Assembly: GCA_963820955.1 (NCBI GenBank)
Contig: CAWGCA010000033.1
Span: 11,228 to 75,227, forward strand
Reading direction: 5' to 3'
DNA: 64,000 nt
Source: CAWGCA01 sp963820955
GTDB lineage: Bacteria > Pseudomonadota > Gammaproteobacteria > Chromatiales > Chromatiaceae
A program made the translations under genes and the position numbers. The notes beneath the pieces were generated by a model. That model searched no databases. It was not told the DNA's origin and was given only the letters and a program-made list of their open reading frames with translations. Shown here in pieces: positions 34,571-44,548 of this stretch (positions are counted from its first letter, which is position 1; every line of letters starts with the position of its first letter).

Positions 34571-35523
34571 TAAAAACGGACACCCCGTTTGTTACTGATT
34601 TTTGCAGGAACCTTCCATTCGCCGGTTTCGGTTCGGCACACCAGTCCAGCCCCCTGCCGAGCGTAGCTCCCCAATTTCACCTGTGTCCGATAATTTCGGC
34701 AGAAAGTGCCATCCCGCCAGCTCAGGGTTTTTATCGGTGTGATAGCGATCTGTTTGCCCGCCCCCTTGCTCCAGTTAACCGTTTCACCGGAAGGCGTCTT
34801 TTCCATGGCTTGCTGGAAGCGCTGCTGGAAGCGCTGCTGATCCTGCTGCGACAAACCTGGCAGCGCTGGATCAAAAGCCATCAGCTCAAGCCGATTCTTC
34901 TTTCCATAACGGCGGAAATTCAGTCGAAGAACCGGTTTTTCAATGGACGGAGCATAGTACCAGACCACCCGTTGGCGGAAACGGGTATTGGCGGCGCTGC
35001 GGGTGCAATCGATTCGATAGACGTCAAAATCGCCGGCGGCCACAGAGAGTGATTCGCTGGAATTGACTTCGCATCGCCAGAAGCGCTCGGCAGGATCCCC
35101 GCTCACCCCCGAAGACTTTCTGGTAGAAACACGCTTTACCGAGAATTTTACATTCTTGCCCAGATTCACGGGCCAGATACTGTTCGGATCTCCAATGAGT
35201 TCATTGCTAACCCGTTTTGTCGAAGACTCCTGCAACTCCTCCGGGAGTGTAAAATCGGCCGATCCCTGAAAGTGTTTCCCTCCTGACCGGTACCAGGACA
35301 CCGTCTGTCCCTCCACGGCGGTTACCCGCTCGCTGCGACCACCGGTGTAATAACTCTGATCTCCCAGCGTTGGTTGCGGCAACTCGGCAGGGGCCATACC
35401 CATTACCGGTGGATTCTCCGGCAGATCGCCGACGCTGACGCAGCCACCGATTCCCAACAACGGCATCAAACAGAAGCCCAATAGAAAACGCCCCTCCCTT
35501 CTCTTCCCGGCTGGTTCCTGCAT
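34570..35523 (-). CDS. Lipoprotein with C-terminal surface-antigen-like domain shared with the neighbouring anti-sigma factor
   Basis: A 317-residue protein with an N-terminal lipobox (LLGIGGC, Cys28), predicting a lipid-anchored envelope protein. The C-terminal domain, about 243-304, reads TPSG...VNW...CRNYR...GAGLVCRTETGEWKV. The same pattern, with the two Cys again 21 residues apart (Cys275 and Cys296), occurs at the end of the anti-sigma factor encoded next door. It resembles the C-terminal part of 17-kDa surface antigen-type proteins. The middle contains QQRFQQRFQQ. The gene lies between the anti-sigma gene and the toroid-like protein on the same strand. Function unknown. Confidence 0.6.
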   Translation of the reverse strand: MQEPAGKRREGRFLLGFCLMPLLGIGGCVSVGDLPENPPVMGMAPAELPQPTLGDQSYYTGGRSERVTAVEGQTVSWYRSGGKHFQGSADFTLPEELQESSTKRVSNELIGDPNSIWPVNLGKNVKFSVKRVSTRKSSGVSGDPAERFWRCEVNSSESLSVAAGDFDVYRIDCTRSAANTRFRQRVVWYYAPSIEKPVLRLNFRRYGKKNRLELMAFDPALPGLSQQDQQRFQQRFQQAMEKTPSGETVNWSKGAGKQIAITPIKTLSWRDGTFCRNYRTQVKLGSYARQGAGLVCRTETGEWKVPAKISNKRGVRF

Positions 35524-35633
35524 GCTGTCACTCCCAAAAATAAATTTGCTTAATTTTAGCGTTTTTCTTCTACCCCTGTCCGGGGTGTTTTCACAATATC
35601 AATCCAGAGCAAGGGCCTCGACCGCGGATGGGA

Positions 35634-36317
35634 TCAAAAAATAGCCTTGCCACCTTCCGGCACCAGCAGGCGGGTCTCCCAGTTCTCCTTTCCCGTTCTG
35701 CAGGAAAGACCGTGACGCTCTTCGCGTTGGCCGTCGATGATCAGTATCTCTCGGTATTCCCGGCAATAGCGCTGATCGGCGGTCTTCAGGGTACGGACCG
35801 GGATCAGCTGGGCAGAGACATCATACTGCTCACTTTGCCAATCTACGGCCTGACCGCTGGGGCTGTGCTCCAGCACCTGATTCAACGTCTTCCCTACCTC
35901 CTCCAGGGCCTGGCTTCGGATATTTTCCGCCATTGCCAGTTGCAGGGAAAACTGCCGCTCGGCGGTAAACAGGCCGGCGCCAAACCCCAGCGCCAGTAGC
36001 AACAGGCTGGCAGCGAGGGCCACGGAGGGCTGCTGCCAACGGACCGGAGACCTGTTCTGTTCAGACCGGGTGTTCAGGGCGTCAACCGATCTCAACAATG
36101 ACCTGGAAAGAGGCTGTGCCACCGCCTCATCCAGCGCTGAGCGCACCAATCGGTCCATGTTGCCGATCTGTTTTACGTAACGCGCGGCGACTGGATCCGA
36201 TTCCAGCTGCCGCTCGATCTCGCCCCGCTCTTTCTGATCAAGCTCACCGTCGATGTAGGCGTTCAGTAGCCCTTCATCGATACCGCCAATCTGATCAGGT
36301 TCCTGTCCGTTCTGCAT
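35634..36317 (-). CDS. Membrane anti-sigma factor with extracytoplasmic surface-antigen-like domain
   Basis: A 227-residue bitopic protein. The cytoplasmic part (1-90) begins with a short helical anti-sigma domain (LLNAYIDGELDQKERGEIERQL) that lacks the HxxxCxxC zinc motif. One membrane segment lies at about 98-118. The periplasmic part (139-220) carries SPSGQAVDW, RYCREYREI and GLSCRTGKENWETRLL, homologous in pattern to the neighbouring lipoprotein, with Cys185 and Cys206. Its start overlaps the sigma-factor gene by 23 bases, the usual layout for a sigma/anti-sigma pair. It probably holds the sigma factor at the membrane until an envelope signal is sensed. Confidence 0.75.
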   Translation of the reverse strand: MQNGQEPDQIGGIDEGLLNAYIDGELDQKERGEIERQLESDPVAARYVKQIGNMDRLVRSALDEAVAQPLSRSLLRSVDALNTRSEQNRSPVRWQQPSVALAASLLLLALGFGAGLFTAERQFSLQLAMAENIRSQALEEVGKTLNQVLEHSPSGQAVDWQSEQYDVSAQLIPVRTLKTADQRYCREYREILIIDGQREERHGLSCRTGKENWETRLLVPEGGKAIF

Positions 36318-36834
36318 CTCTTGCCTCCGATAACGAATTTAATTCTGGATTTTTCTCTCGTTGAACCCTATCCAGTATCTGCCGGCGTGCCCTCGCCAGG
36401 CGACTGGTAACCGTCCCGATCGGCACTTCAAGAATATCTGCCGCCTCACGATAGGAAAATCCTTCGGCCCCGACCAGCAGCAGTACACTCCGCTGCTCTT
36501 CTGGTAAATCGGCCACCAATCCCCTTACATGTTCCAGTGCCAGGGATGCCTCCAGTTCCGCGTCTCCATCCGTATGGGTTCTGCCATCGTGCAGGCGGTG
36601 ACGATACCGATCCGCCACGATACATCCCCGTACGTGATCCACGTGTAGATTGCGAATGGTTCGGTACATCCAGCGATCGAGGTACGGCTCCTGGCTCTTG
36701 TCACTGTCCAGCAGGCGCGCACACGCCTCCTGTACCAAGTCGTCCGCCATTTCAACGGAACCGGCCAAACCAATAGCATATCGCCTCAGCTTGGGAAGCA
36801 ATTGCACCACTTCGTGATAAATATCAGGCTTCAA
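36295..36834 (-). CDS. ECF-family RNA polymerase sigma factor
   Basis: A 179-residue sigma-70-family protein with region 2 (about 10-75: RRYAIGLAGSVEMADDLVQEACARLL, then LDRWMYRTIRNLHVDHVRG) and region 4 (about 110-165: LPEEQRSVLLLVGAEGFSYREAADILEVPIGTVTSRLARARRQI). The size and missing region 3 define the ECF class. It overlaps the anti-sigma gene. Likely targets include its own operon and perhaps the divergent poly-Asp gene, upstream of which a GGAAC (37040-37044) resembles an ECF -35 element. Confidence 0.88.
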   Translation of the reverse strand: MKPDIYHEVVQLLPKLRRYAIGLAGSVEMADDLVQEACARLLDSDKSQEPYLDRWMYRTIRNLHVDHVRGCIVADRYRHRLHDGRTHTDGDAELEASLALEHVRGLVADLPEEQRSVLLLVGAEGFSYREAADILEVPIGTVTSRLARARRQILDRVQREKNPELNSLSEARDAERTGT

Positions 36835-37098
36835 CTAGCCATCCTTTTTCCTCTGAATACCCCTCTTCATATCCTTCACAACGTTTTCCCCCTTAATTTT
36901 ATTCCATTTGCTATCATCCAAATCATCAGAGCAGGGAGAATCTGGCCTGTAGAGGGGCCGCTATATAATGGAGGCCATGGCGGGTCCGCCCGAGAGGTGG
37001 CATAACCTTGTGAAATTGAATGGAAGAAAACCAGCGGGCGGAACGTTATTATACACATGAGGCTAAGTTACAAACTACGAAACGGAGTAAAACCGATC

Positions 37099-37710
<612 letters not shown>

Positions 37711-37754
37711 GACCCGCCCAAGGTCTTCGAGCCTAAGCCTAAATCCGAACCGTC

Positions 37755-37789
37755 AGAAAGCCGCTCTTAGGAGCGGCTTTCTGCTTTTT
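37755..37789 (+). terminator. Rho-independent terminator after the polyaspartate gene
   Basis: A perfect 12-base stem, AGAAAGCCGCTC (37755-37766) and GAGCGGCTTTCT (37771-37782), with a TTAG loop, is followed by GC and TTTTT (37785-37789). It sits between two convergent genes and partly overlaps the stop region of the MFS gene; it may act in both directions. Confidence 0.9.
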
Positions 37790-38942
37790 AGGGAGGGTAT
37801 TCTCCAGCGTACAGATCATTTACCACCCAGCGCCAGGCAACAACAAGAGCTAGTAGCGTGACTGCGGCTGATACGCCATAGGTAATGGCTGGTCCGGCGC
37901 CGGACCAGAGATACCCGCTATAAAGGCTGCCGATTGCACCGCCCGCACCAAAACTCAGGCTGCTGTAGAGGGCCTGCCCCCTCCCCTGATGACTGCCGGT
38001 AAAGTAGTGATGCACAAGATGTATGGCGGCGGCATGGAAAGTACCGAAACTGGCGGCATGCAGCGTCTGAGCAAAGAGCAAAAGCGGCATTGACTGCGGG
38101 AAATTGCCAATCAACAGCCAGCGGACAGCAGCCAGCAAGAGACTGACCATAAGGACATTGCGGGCACCGAATCGCTGCAGCAGCTGGTGCATGAACAAAA
38201 ACACAATTACTTCCGCTATCACACCCAGGGCCCAAAGCTGCCCAATCAAGGTCTTGGAGTGGCCCTCCTCGGCCATGTAGATGGAGTAGAACGTATAATA
38301 GGCGCCATGGCCTACCTGCAACAGAAAACAGACCAGGAAAAATGCGATTACCGGAGGCCGCCTGAGGATCGAAAAGATGGAAGGCTGCTCCCCCGTTCGG
38401 GGCTGGATGTTCGGGTCTTTAATCAGGAGACTCGACAACCAGATGGAGAGATAGATCCCGAACAGCACGGGGAGCACAATAGATGCACCCCGTTCATCCA
38501 CCGCTATCCCGAGTAACACCACAACCAGGATAAAACCGATCGAACCCCAGACCCGGATACGGGCATAGTGGGCGACCCGGTCGCCCAGATAACGCAGTGT
38601 AACAGCCTCGAACTGAGGCAGAACCGCATTCCAGAAAAAGCTGAACAGGGCCATGACCAATCCCAGTCCCCAGAAACCGGTCAGCCAGAAAACGGCCAAA
38701 AAGATCACGCTGGTCAACAGCGACCCGAGACGGACGATGGCCATACGGTGGCCAAGATGGTCTCCCAGCCAACCCCAAACGTAGGGAGCAATAAACTTGG
38801 TGGCCATGGGAATGGCCATCAGCTCCCCGATGGCGACCGCGTCAAAGCCAAGCTGTCGCAGATAGAGTCCCCAGAAGGGGATTAAGGCACCCAGTGCTGC
38901 AAAATAGAAAAAATAGAAACCGGACAAACGCCAATAAGGCAT
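37788..38942 (-). CDS. MFS transporter, HcaT/LacY-like nucleoside-symporter branch
   Basis: A 384-residue membrane protein with twelve predicted segments, starting MPYWRLSGFYFFYFAALGALIPFWGLYL. The segment FIAPYVWGWLGDHLGHRMAIVRLG is the loop-2 signature of this MFS branch, whose best-known member is the 3-phenylpropionate transporter HcaT. IHLVHHYFTGSHQGRGQALYSSLSFGAGGAIGSLYSG near the end is also typical. The substrate is unknown. It follows aroC-distal sequence on the same strand but with its own gap, and ends in the shared terminator. Confidence 0.8.
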   Translation of the reverse strand: MPYWRLSGFYFFYFAALGALIPFWGLYLRQLGFDAVAIGELMAIPMATKFIAPYVWGWLGDHLGHRMAIVRLGSLLTSVIFLAVFWLTGFWGLGLVMALFSFFWNAVLPQFEAVTLRYLGDRVAHYARIRVWGSIGFILVVVLLGIAVDERGASIVLPVLFGIYLSIWLSSLLIKDPNIQPRTGEQPSIFSILRRPPVIAFFLVCFLLQVGHGAYYTFYSIYMAEEGHSKTLIGQLWALGVIAEVIVFLFMHQLLQRFGARNVLMVSLLLAAVRWLLIGNFPQSMPLLLFAQTLHAASFGTFHAAAIHLVHHYFTGSHQGRGQALYSSLSFGAGGAIGSLYSGYLWSGAGPAITYGVSAAVTLLALVVAWRWVVNDLYAGEYPP

Positions 38943-39007
38943 GTAATGGTGATCTCAGGGGTTAGAATATTTAGCGGCGATGGGCGTAACACCGCCTTTC
39001 GTGCAAC

Positions 39008-40108
39008 TTAACCTGCAGAAGCCGGAATGACCGGGGTTCCGGTCCGCACATCCGCGTTCTGAGCCCGATGGCGCAGCAGGTGATCCATCACTACGATCGC
39101 CAGCATCGCCTCGGCGATGGGTGTGGCCCGGATGCCCACGCAGGGGTCGTGCCGACCCTCGGTCACAACCTCCACAGACTCTCCCGCAAGATTCACACTC
39201 CGCCCGGGGAGCCGCAGGCTGGACGTCGGTTTGAGGGCGATGCTGGCCAGGATATCCTGGCCGCTGGAGATTCCACCGAGTACCCCACCTGCCTGGTTGG
39301 TCACGAATCCCCCGGGCGTCATCTCGTCCCGATGGGTCGTACCTTTCTGGGTCACGCTGTCAAAACCAGCGCCTATCTCCACACCCTTAACGGCATTGAT
39401 ACTCATCAAGGCGTGGGCGATATCGGCATCCAGGCGATCGAAAATCGGTTCACCCAGTCCCGGGGGCAGACCGCTGGCCACCAGGTTGATACGCGCACCG
39501 ATGGAATTGCCCTCCTTTCGCAGGGCATCCATGTAGGACTCCATCTCCGTTACCTTGTCAGGGTCGGGGCAGAAGAAAGGGTTCTTCGCCACCTGATCCC
39601 ACTCCAGTTTTTCCACCTTGATGGGTCCAAGCTGGGCCAGATAACCACGGATTTCGATACCGTAGCGCTCCCGTAGATATTTTTTTGCGATGCCACCCGC
39701 CGCCACCCGCATGGCCGTTTCACGGGCAGAAGACCGGCCCCCGCCTCGATAGTCCCGAATACCGTATTTTTGGGTATAGGTGTAGTCGGCATGGCCCGGC
39801 CGAAAACGATCCATGATTTTGGAATAATCCTTGGAACGCTGATCGGTATTGTGAATCACTAGTGCGATCGGTGCTCCCGTAGTCTTCCCTTCGAACACCC
39901 CGGACAGGATCTGCACCTGGTCCGCTTCCCGCCGCTGCGTGGTATGGCGGGAGGTGCCGGGCTTACGGCGATCCAGATCCCCCTGCAGATCGGGCTCGGA
40001 AAGGGCCATCCCCGGGGGACAACCATCGACAATGCAACCGATGGCCGGTCCATGGCTCTCTCCGAAGGAGGTGACGGTAAAGAGTTTTCCGATGCTATTT
40101 CCAGACAT
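39008..40108 (-). CDS. aroC: Chorismate synthase
   Basis: A 366-residue FMN-dependent lyase that makes chorismate from EPSP. It starts MSGNSIGKLFTVTSFGESHGPAIGCIVDG and contains RRKPGTSRHTTQRREADQV, YRGGGRSSARETAMRVA and RHDPCVGIRATPIAEAML, the three standard AroC signatures. It lies 58 bases downstream of the TolC-type gene on the same strand. Confidence 0.95.
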   Translation of the reverse strand: MSGNSIGKLFTVTSFGESHGPAIGCIVDGCPPGMALSEPDLQGDLDRRKPGTSRHTTQRREADQVQILSGVFEGKTTGAPIALVIHNTDQRSKDYSKIMDRFRPGHADYTYTQKYGIRDYRGGGRSSARETAMRVAAGGIAKKYLRERYGIEIRGYLAQLGPIKVEKLEWDQVAKNPFFCPDPDKVTEMESYMDALRKEGNSIGARINLVASGLPPGLGEPIFDRLDADIAHALMSINAVKGVEIGAGFDSVTQKGTTHRDEMTPGGFVTNQAGGVLGGISSGQDILASIALKPTSSLRLPGRSVNLAGESVEVVTEGRHDPCVGIRATPIAEAMLAIVVMDHLLRHRAQNADVRTGTPVIPASAG

Positions 40109-40166
40109 GCAGATCTATATCCAAGGTTAAGGCGGGGTTTATGCTCCGGGCTTAGCGGAGTACCCC

Positions 40167-41474
40167 CTATTGCAGCAGCGTATTTACGCTCATCAAATCC
40201 TGCTCCGAGATGCTGCCTGCCGCCTGCTTCAGCTTCAATCCCTGCAGAATATACGCATAGCGGCTCGCTGAATATTTGCTGCGGGCGAGGAACAGGTCCC
40301 GCTCGGCACCCAATACGTCGATGGCGGTTCGGGTACCCACGTCGAAACCGGCTTTGGTCGCCTCCAGTGAACTCTCCGATGAGACCACACCCGCCTGAAA
40401 CGCCTGCACCGCGGTTATAGTATCCATCACGCCCCGGTAGGCATCACGCACCTGGCGCCTTACCGCGCGCCGCTGTTTATCCAGTTCCGCCAGGGACGCC
40501 TGGAAATCGTGCTGTGCCTGGCGGGTACGGGAGTTGACGGCACCGCCGGTAAACAGGGGGAGATTCAATTGCACCCCGATCTGCGAGGTATCTGCCTCCA
40601 GGGCATAGGATTTCGAGCCCCGATCCACTGAGTGGGAACCAACCAGATCCAAGGTGGGGAAATGTCCTGAACGCTGAACATCTATCTCCTGTTGGGCGAT
40701 ATTACGACCGTAGTCCGCCGCCTGAATGGAAAGATTTTGCTGCAGCGCTGTCTCATTCCAGGCGTCGATATCCTGCGGGTTGGGCGGATCCAGCGGAAGT
40801 TCCTCGGCCAGAGGGGAAATCTGCTCCACGTTTTCAAGGATAATCTCATAGAGCACCTGCCATGCCTGAAATACATTGTTCTCGGCCACAATCAGGTCGG
40901 CGCGGGATTGATCGAAGGCGGCCTGGGACTCATACACATCAGTAATCGCGATCAACCCCACCTCGAAACGCTGCTTGGACTGCTCCAGCTGGCGACCGAT
41001 TGACTGGTTCTCAGCCTGGGCGAACTCGAGTTCATCTTTTGCGGACAGGATATCGAAATAGGCCTGGGCGGTCCGGATCATGAGATCCTGTTCCTGAGCT
41101 GTGTACTCCGCCTCCGCCTGAGCGATCTGCAGATCCGACTGCTCCAGCTGGATCCAAAACTCCCGGTGGTAGATCGGCTGGGACAGATCTAAAGACAGAT
41201 TGAACCGCTTCGGATTGGTGGAGTCCAGATTCCGAGAAGAGTTCTGAGGATTGATGTGAAACCAGCGCTTTTCCGACGATGCTGAGAGGGTTGGAAGCAG
41301 GCGTGCCAAGGCCTGGGGTCTGGATTCATAGACCGAATCCCGAACGGCCGCTGCCTGCCTTAGCTGCGCATCGTTGTCCCGTGCCAGCTTGTAGACCTCT
41401 ATCAGATCCTCAGCGGCGGCCGGCGATCCCTGGAGGAGAGAAAAGACCACGACGGATAAAAAACTTTTTTTCAT
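40167..41474 (-). CDS. tolC: TolC-family outer-membrane efflux protein
   Basis: A 435-residue exported protein with a signal peptide (MKKSFLSVVVFSLLQGSPAAA). Two similar halves of long helices with strand pairs are visible: residues about 25-210 and 235-430. Typical segments are DLIEVYKLARDNDAQLRQA at the start, LSLDLSQPIYH and GVQLNLPLFTGGAVNSRTRQA. It forms a trimeric channel through outer membrane and periplasm for type I secretion or drug efflux. The inner-membrane partners are not adjacent, so it may be a shared channel. The length matches TolC without the long C-terminal tail of the E. coli protein. Confidence 0.88.
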   Translation of the reverse strand: MKKSFLSVVVFSLLQGSPAAAEDLIEVYKLARDNDAQLRQAAAVRDSVYESRPQALARLLPTLSASSEKRWFHINPQNSSRNLDSTNPKRFNLSLDLSQPIYHREFWIQLEQSDLQIAQAEAEYTAQEQDLMIRTAQAYFDILSAKDELEFAQAENQSIGRQLEQSKQRFEVGLIAITDVYESQAAFDQSRADLIVAENNVFQAWQVLYEIILENVEQISPLAEELPLDPPNPQDIDAWNETALQQNLSIQAADYGRNIAQQEIDVQRSGHFPTLDLVGSHSVDRGSKSYALEADTSQIGVQLNLPLFTGGAVNSRTRQAQHDFQASLAELDKQRRAVRRQVRDAYRGVMDTITAVQAFQAGVVSSESSLEATKAGFDVGTRTAIDVLGAERDLFLARSKYSASRYAYILQGLKLKQAAGSISEQDLMSVNTLLQ

Positions 41475-41555
41475 GAATTCTCGCTTTTTACTGACAGATG
41501 AAGAGCTGTCCCGAAGGAAAGTATATCTGTGTTGCCGGGGATTTCCGAGATTGGA

Positions 41556-42398
41556 TTACTCACCTGTAACATTGCCTTCCATTGGCGGCACCAGCAGTTG
41601 CGGGTCTATCCGCGCGCTATGATAGTTCATCCGCCAGTCCAGGTGAGCGCCGGTGACCCGTCCGGTCTTTCCAACCTCGGCGATAAGATCGCCCTGCCGG
41701 ACCCGGTCTCCTTCCTTAACCAGTACCCGACTCAAATGCAGAAATGACGAGGAGAGATTGTGTCCATGGTCAATAATCAGCGTGATACCCGAGAAGAACA
41801 TGCCGGGGTGAGCCAGCGTTACTACACCGTCTGCCGGCGCCCTTACCGGAGTGCCTTCCGGCACTGCGATATCCACGCCGAAGTGGGGCCTCCTCGGCTC
41901 ACCATTCAGAATCCGCTGGCTGCCGTAAACGCCGGAAATGGGACCCTGCACCGGCCAGATCCATCCACTCAGAAAATCCGTCCGGGGATCATCCCGCTTG
42001 CGCGCCGCCTTCGCCTGAGCCGACTCACGACGGATGCGTTCAAGATCCATTTTCTGAGGGCTTACCTTGCGTTTTGGCAGCCCGTCGATACGTTGAATGT
42101 CATACTCTCTGGGCATCACCTTCAGTACCCGCTCCTCGACCTTTCCATCCGGTTGGATCACCCGTAGCCGACTCGCTGCTGCGTGATCTCTGCCGAAGGC
42201 TATCAGAAAGACACCTTCATCTGACACCCGCACCCGCTCACCGTCCATTTCGACCTGGGAACCAGGGGCTGCCTTACCCTGCACCAATCCACCTTGGACC
42301 ATTGGTCCCTGCAGGCCTGTGTCAGCGAGCAACGTCGGCAAAATCGCTATGCCAAACAGACCGCTCACCAAAGCGAGGACTTTTTGCATCTGTTTCAT
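41556..42398 (-). CDS. M23-family (LytM) peptidoglycan endopeptidase-like protein
   Basis: A 280-residue exported protein from the ATG at 42398 (MKQMQKVLALVSGLFGIAIL); the frame is open to 42428. The N-terminal part resembles a peptidase-associated beta domain. The C-terminal M23 domain has the zinc ligands His and Asp in PHFGVDIAVPEGTPV. The later motif reads GAHLDWRM, so the second His of the usual HxH is Asp. This HLDW form occurs in a known gammaproteobacterial M23 subgroup. It may cut peptidoglycan or act as an amidase activator. It is divergent from the ABC exporter. Confidence 0.8.
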   Translation of the reverse strand: MKQMQKVLALVSGLFGIAILPTLLADTGLQGPMVQGGLVQGKAAPGSQVEMDGERVRVSDEGVFLIAFGRDHAAASRLRVIQPDGKVEERVLKVMPREYDIQRIDGLPKRKVSPQKMDLERIRRESAQAKAARKRDDPRTDFLSGWIWPVQGPISGVYGSQRILNGEPRRPHFGVDIAVPEGTPVRAPADGVVTLAHPGMFFSGITLIIDHGHNLSSSFLHLSRVLVKEGDRVRQGDLIAEVGKTGRVTGAHLDWRMNYHSARIDPQLLVPPMEGNVTGE

Positions 42399-42582
42399 GC
42401 GCAAATCTAATCCCATTAAGCTAAACAACGGGCTATATTACCAGCAACTACCAGTCGACATGAGCCCTGGTTGAAAATATTCATGCGCGAGAAAACATGG
42501 AATAATCGATCTGGACCCATAGTGGGCAGCACCCAGATATCCGCTCATTTCCAAAAACCATGTACAGGACCCAGTATTACAG

Positions 42583-44406
42583 GTGACATCCCCTAACACC
42601 GACGCAGCCGACCAACCTATCCGCAGCTTAGCCTACAGCTGGCGGGAGGTTACCAACATGGTGTTAGCGCATCGACGGGAGCTGACCAAGGCCAATCTCA
42701 TCGCCATCCTGGGTGCTGTGGTCAGCGTGCCAATTCCCCTGCTGATTCCTCTACTGGTAGACGAGGTACTGCTGCATAAACCGGGGCTAGCGGTGGCCAC
42801 CATGAACAGCCTCTTTCCGGAGGCCTGGCACAGGCCTGTGCTCTACATTCTGGTTATTCTGTTTCTGACCCTGTTCATGCGGCTGCTGTCGCTGGTGGCG
42901 GGTGTCTGGCAGACACGCCAGTTCACCATCATCTCCAAGGACGTCATCTTCCGCATCCGCAGGCGCGTTTTGCAGCGTCTGGAAAGGGTTTCCATGGCCG
43001 AATACGAGACCCTCGGCAGCGGTACCGTCGCTTCCCATCTGGTGACCGACCTGGACGCCGTGGATACATTCATTGGCGTTGCAACCAGCAAATTTCTGGT
43101 GGCGATTCTCAGCATTCTCGGCACGGCATTGGTTCTGCTTTGGATGCACTGGCAACTGGCCCTGTTTATCCTGCTGCTCAATCCTCTAGTGATCTGGGTC
43201 ACTACGGTGTTTGGGCGCAAGGTGAAAGAGCTGAAAAAGCGCGAGAACAGCGCTTATCAGCTATTCCAGGAAGCGCTGTCCGAAACCCTGGATGCGATCC
43301 AGCAGATCCGCGCCAGCAACCGCGAGCATCACTATATCGCCCGTATCATTGGCAAAGCAGACAACATTCGCCGCCACTCCGCTGCCTTCACCTGGAAAAG
43401 CGACGCCGCCCAGCGACTCTCCTTCACCGTGTTTCTATTCGGCTTCGATATCTTCCGCGCCCTGAGCATGCTGATGGTCCTCTACTCGGGACTCAGTATC
43501 GGGCAGATGCTGGCGGTCTACGCCTATCTCTGGTTCATGATGGGCCCGGTGCAGGAAGTGCTGTCGATCCAGTATGCCTTCAACGGCGCACGCGCGGCAC
43601 TGGAGCGGATCAACCGGCTCATGGAGATTGGACTGGAACCCTCCTTTCCCCATCTAAAGGATCCTTTCGCCGGCAAGGCCACTACCGGTCTTCGGTTGGA
43701 ACACATCTGCTTCCGCTACGGTGATGGTCCGTTGGTGCTCGACGACGTATCTTTGACCGTGCGGCCCGGCGAAAAAGTGGCCTTGGTGGGTGCCAGCGGC
43801 GGGGGCAAGACAACCCTTGTTCAAGTAGTCCTGGGTCTTTACCCACCGGCATCGGGACAGGTCTATTTCGACGAGGTGGCAGTCTCCGAGATCGGCATGG
43901 AGGTGGTTCGCAGCAACGTGGCCACCGTATTGCAGCATCCGGCGCTGTTCAACGACAGTGTGCGAACCAATCTAACCCTGGGTCGAGAAGTCCCCGACCA
44001 GAATCTTTGGCGGGCGCTTGAGGTTGCCCAACTGGATGGTGTTGTCCGGGAACTGGACGACGGGTTGAACACCCTGGTCGGCCGCAACGGCATCCGGCTG
44101 TCCGGTGGTCAACGTCAACGGCTGGCCGTGGCTCGCATGGTACTCACCGAACCCAAGGTGGTGATCCTGGATGAGGCCACCTCAGCCCTGGACACCGCCA
44201 TAGAAAAGCGGTTGCATCAGGCCCTGCAGGGATTCCTAAGGGGGCGTACCACCCTCATTATCGCCCACCGCCTGAGCGCAGTAAAACAGGCCGATCGGGC
44301 CCTGGTATTCGAGGATGGAAGGATTGTCGAGCAGGGAAGTCACGATGAACTGATTCGTAACAAAGGGCTCTATGCCTCTCTCTACGGACGACAGGACCAC
44401 CAATAG
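42583..44406 (+). CDS. ABC exporter, fused membrane and ATPase domains
   Basis: A 607-residue half-transporter starting at GTG (MTSPNTDAADQ). Residues about 30-320 form six membrane helices of the exporter type I fold, and residues about 360-600 the ATPase: Walker A GASGGGKTTL, signature LSGGQRQRLAVARM, Walker B VVILDEATSALD, and IIAHRLSAV. It resembles the MsbA/lipid-and-peptide exporter group and would work as a homodimer. The substrate is unknown. No accessory protein is adjacent except the divergent M23 peptidase. Confidence 0.88.
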   Translation: MTSPNTDAADQPIRSLAYSWREVTNMVLAHRRELTKANLIAILGAVVSVPIPLLIPLLVDEVLLHKPGLAVATMNSLFPEAWHRPVLYILVILFLTLFMRLLSLVAGVWQTRQFTIISKDVIFRIRRRVLQRLERVSMAEYETLGSGTVASHLVTDLDAVDTFIGVATSKFLVAILSILGTALVLLWMHWQLALFILLLNPLVIWVTTVFGRKVKELKKRENSAYQLFQEALSETLDAIQQIRASNREHHYIARIIGKADNIRRHSAAFTWKSDAAQRLSFTVFLFGFDIFRALSMLMVLYSGLSIGQMLAVYAYLWFMMGPVQEVLSIQYAFNGARAALERINRLMEIGLEPSFPHLKDPFAGKATTGLRLEHICFRYGDGPLVLDDVSLTVRPGEKVALVGASGGGKTTLVQVVLGLYPPASGQVYFDEVAVSEIGMEVVRSNVATVLQHPALFNDSVRTNLTLGREVPDQNLWRALEVAQLDGVVRELDDGLNTLVGRNGIRLSGGQRQRLAVARMVLTEPKVVILDEATSALDTAIEKRLHQALQGFLRGRTTLIIAHRLSAVKQADRALVFEDGRIVEQGSHDELIRNKGLYASLYGRQDHQ

Positions 44407-44548
44407 AGATTGCTGGCGCAAGCGGCGAACGAGTCGGTTTTGACGGCAGGGTATTATTCGTTGGCTTGGTAAAGACAACTGCGACCCGGACAAGCCGTAG
44501 GGCGGGAGTTGGCGCAGGCCAACTCCTCTGCCCTGCTGGCATAAGGGA

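Noticed and set aside
44500..44530. Terminator between the ABC exporter and pnp
   Set aside because: A nine-base stem GGAGTTGGC/GCCAACTCC is present, but there is no T-run on either side, so I did not call an intrinsic terminator.
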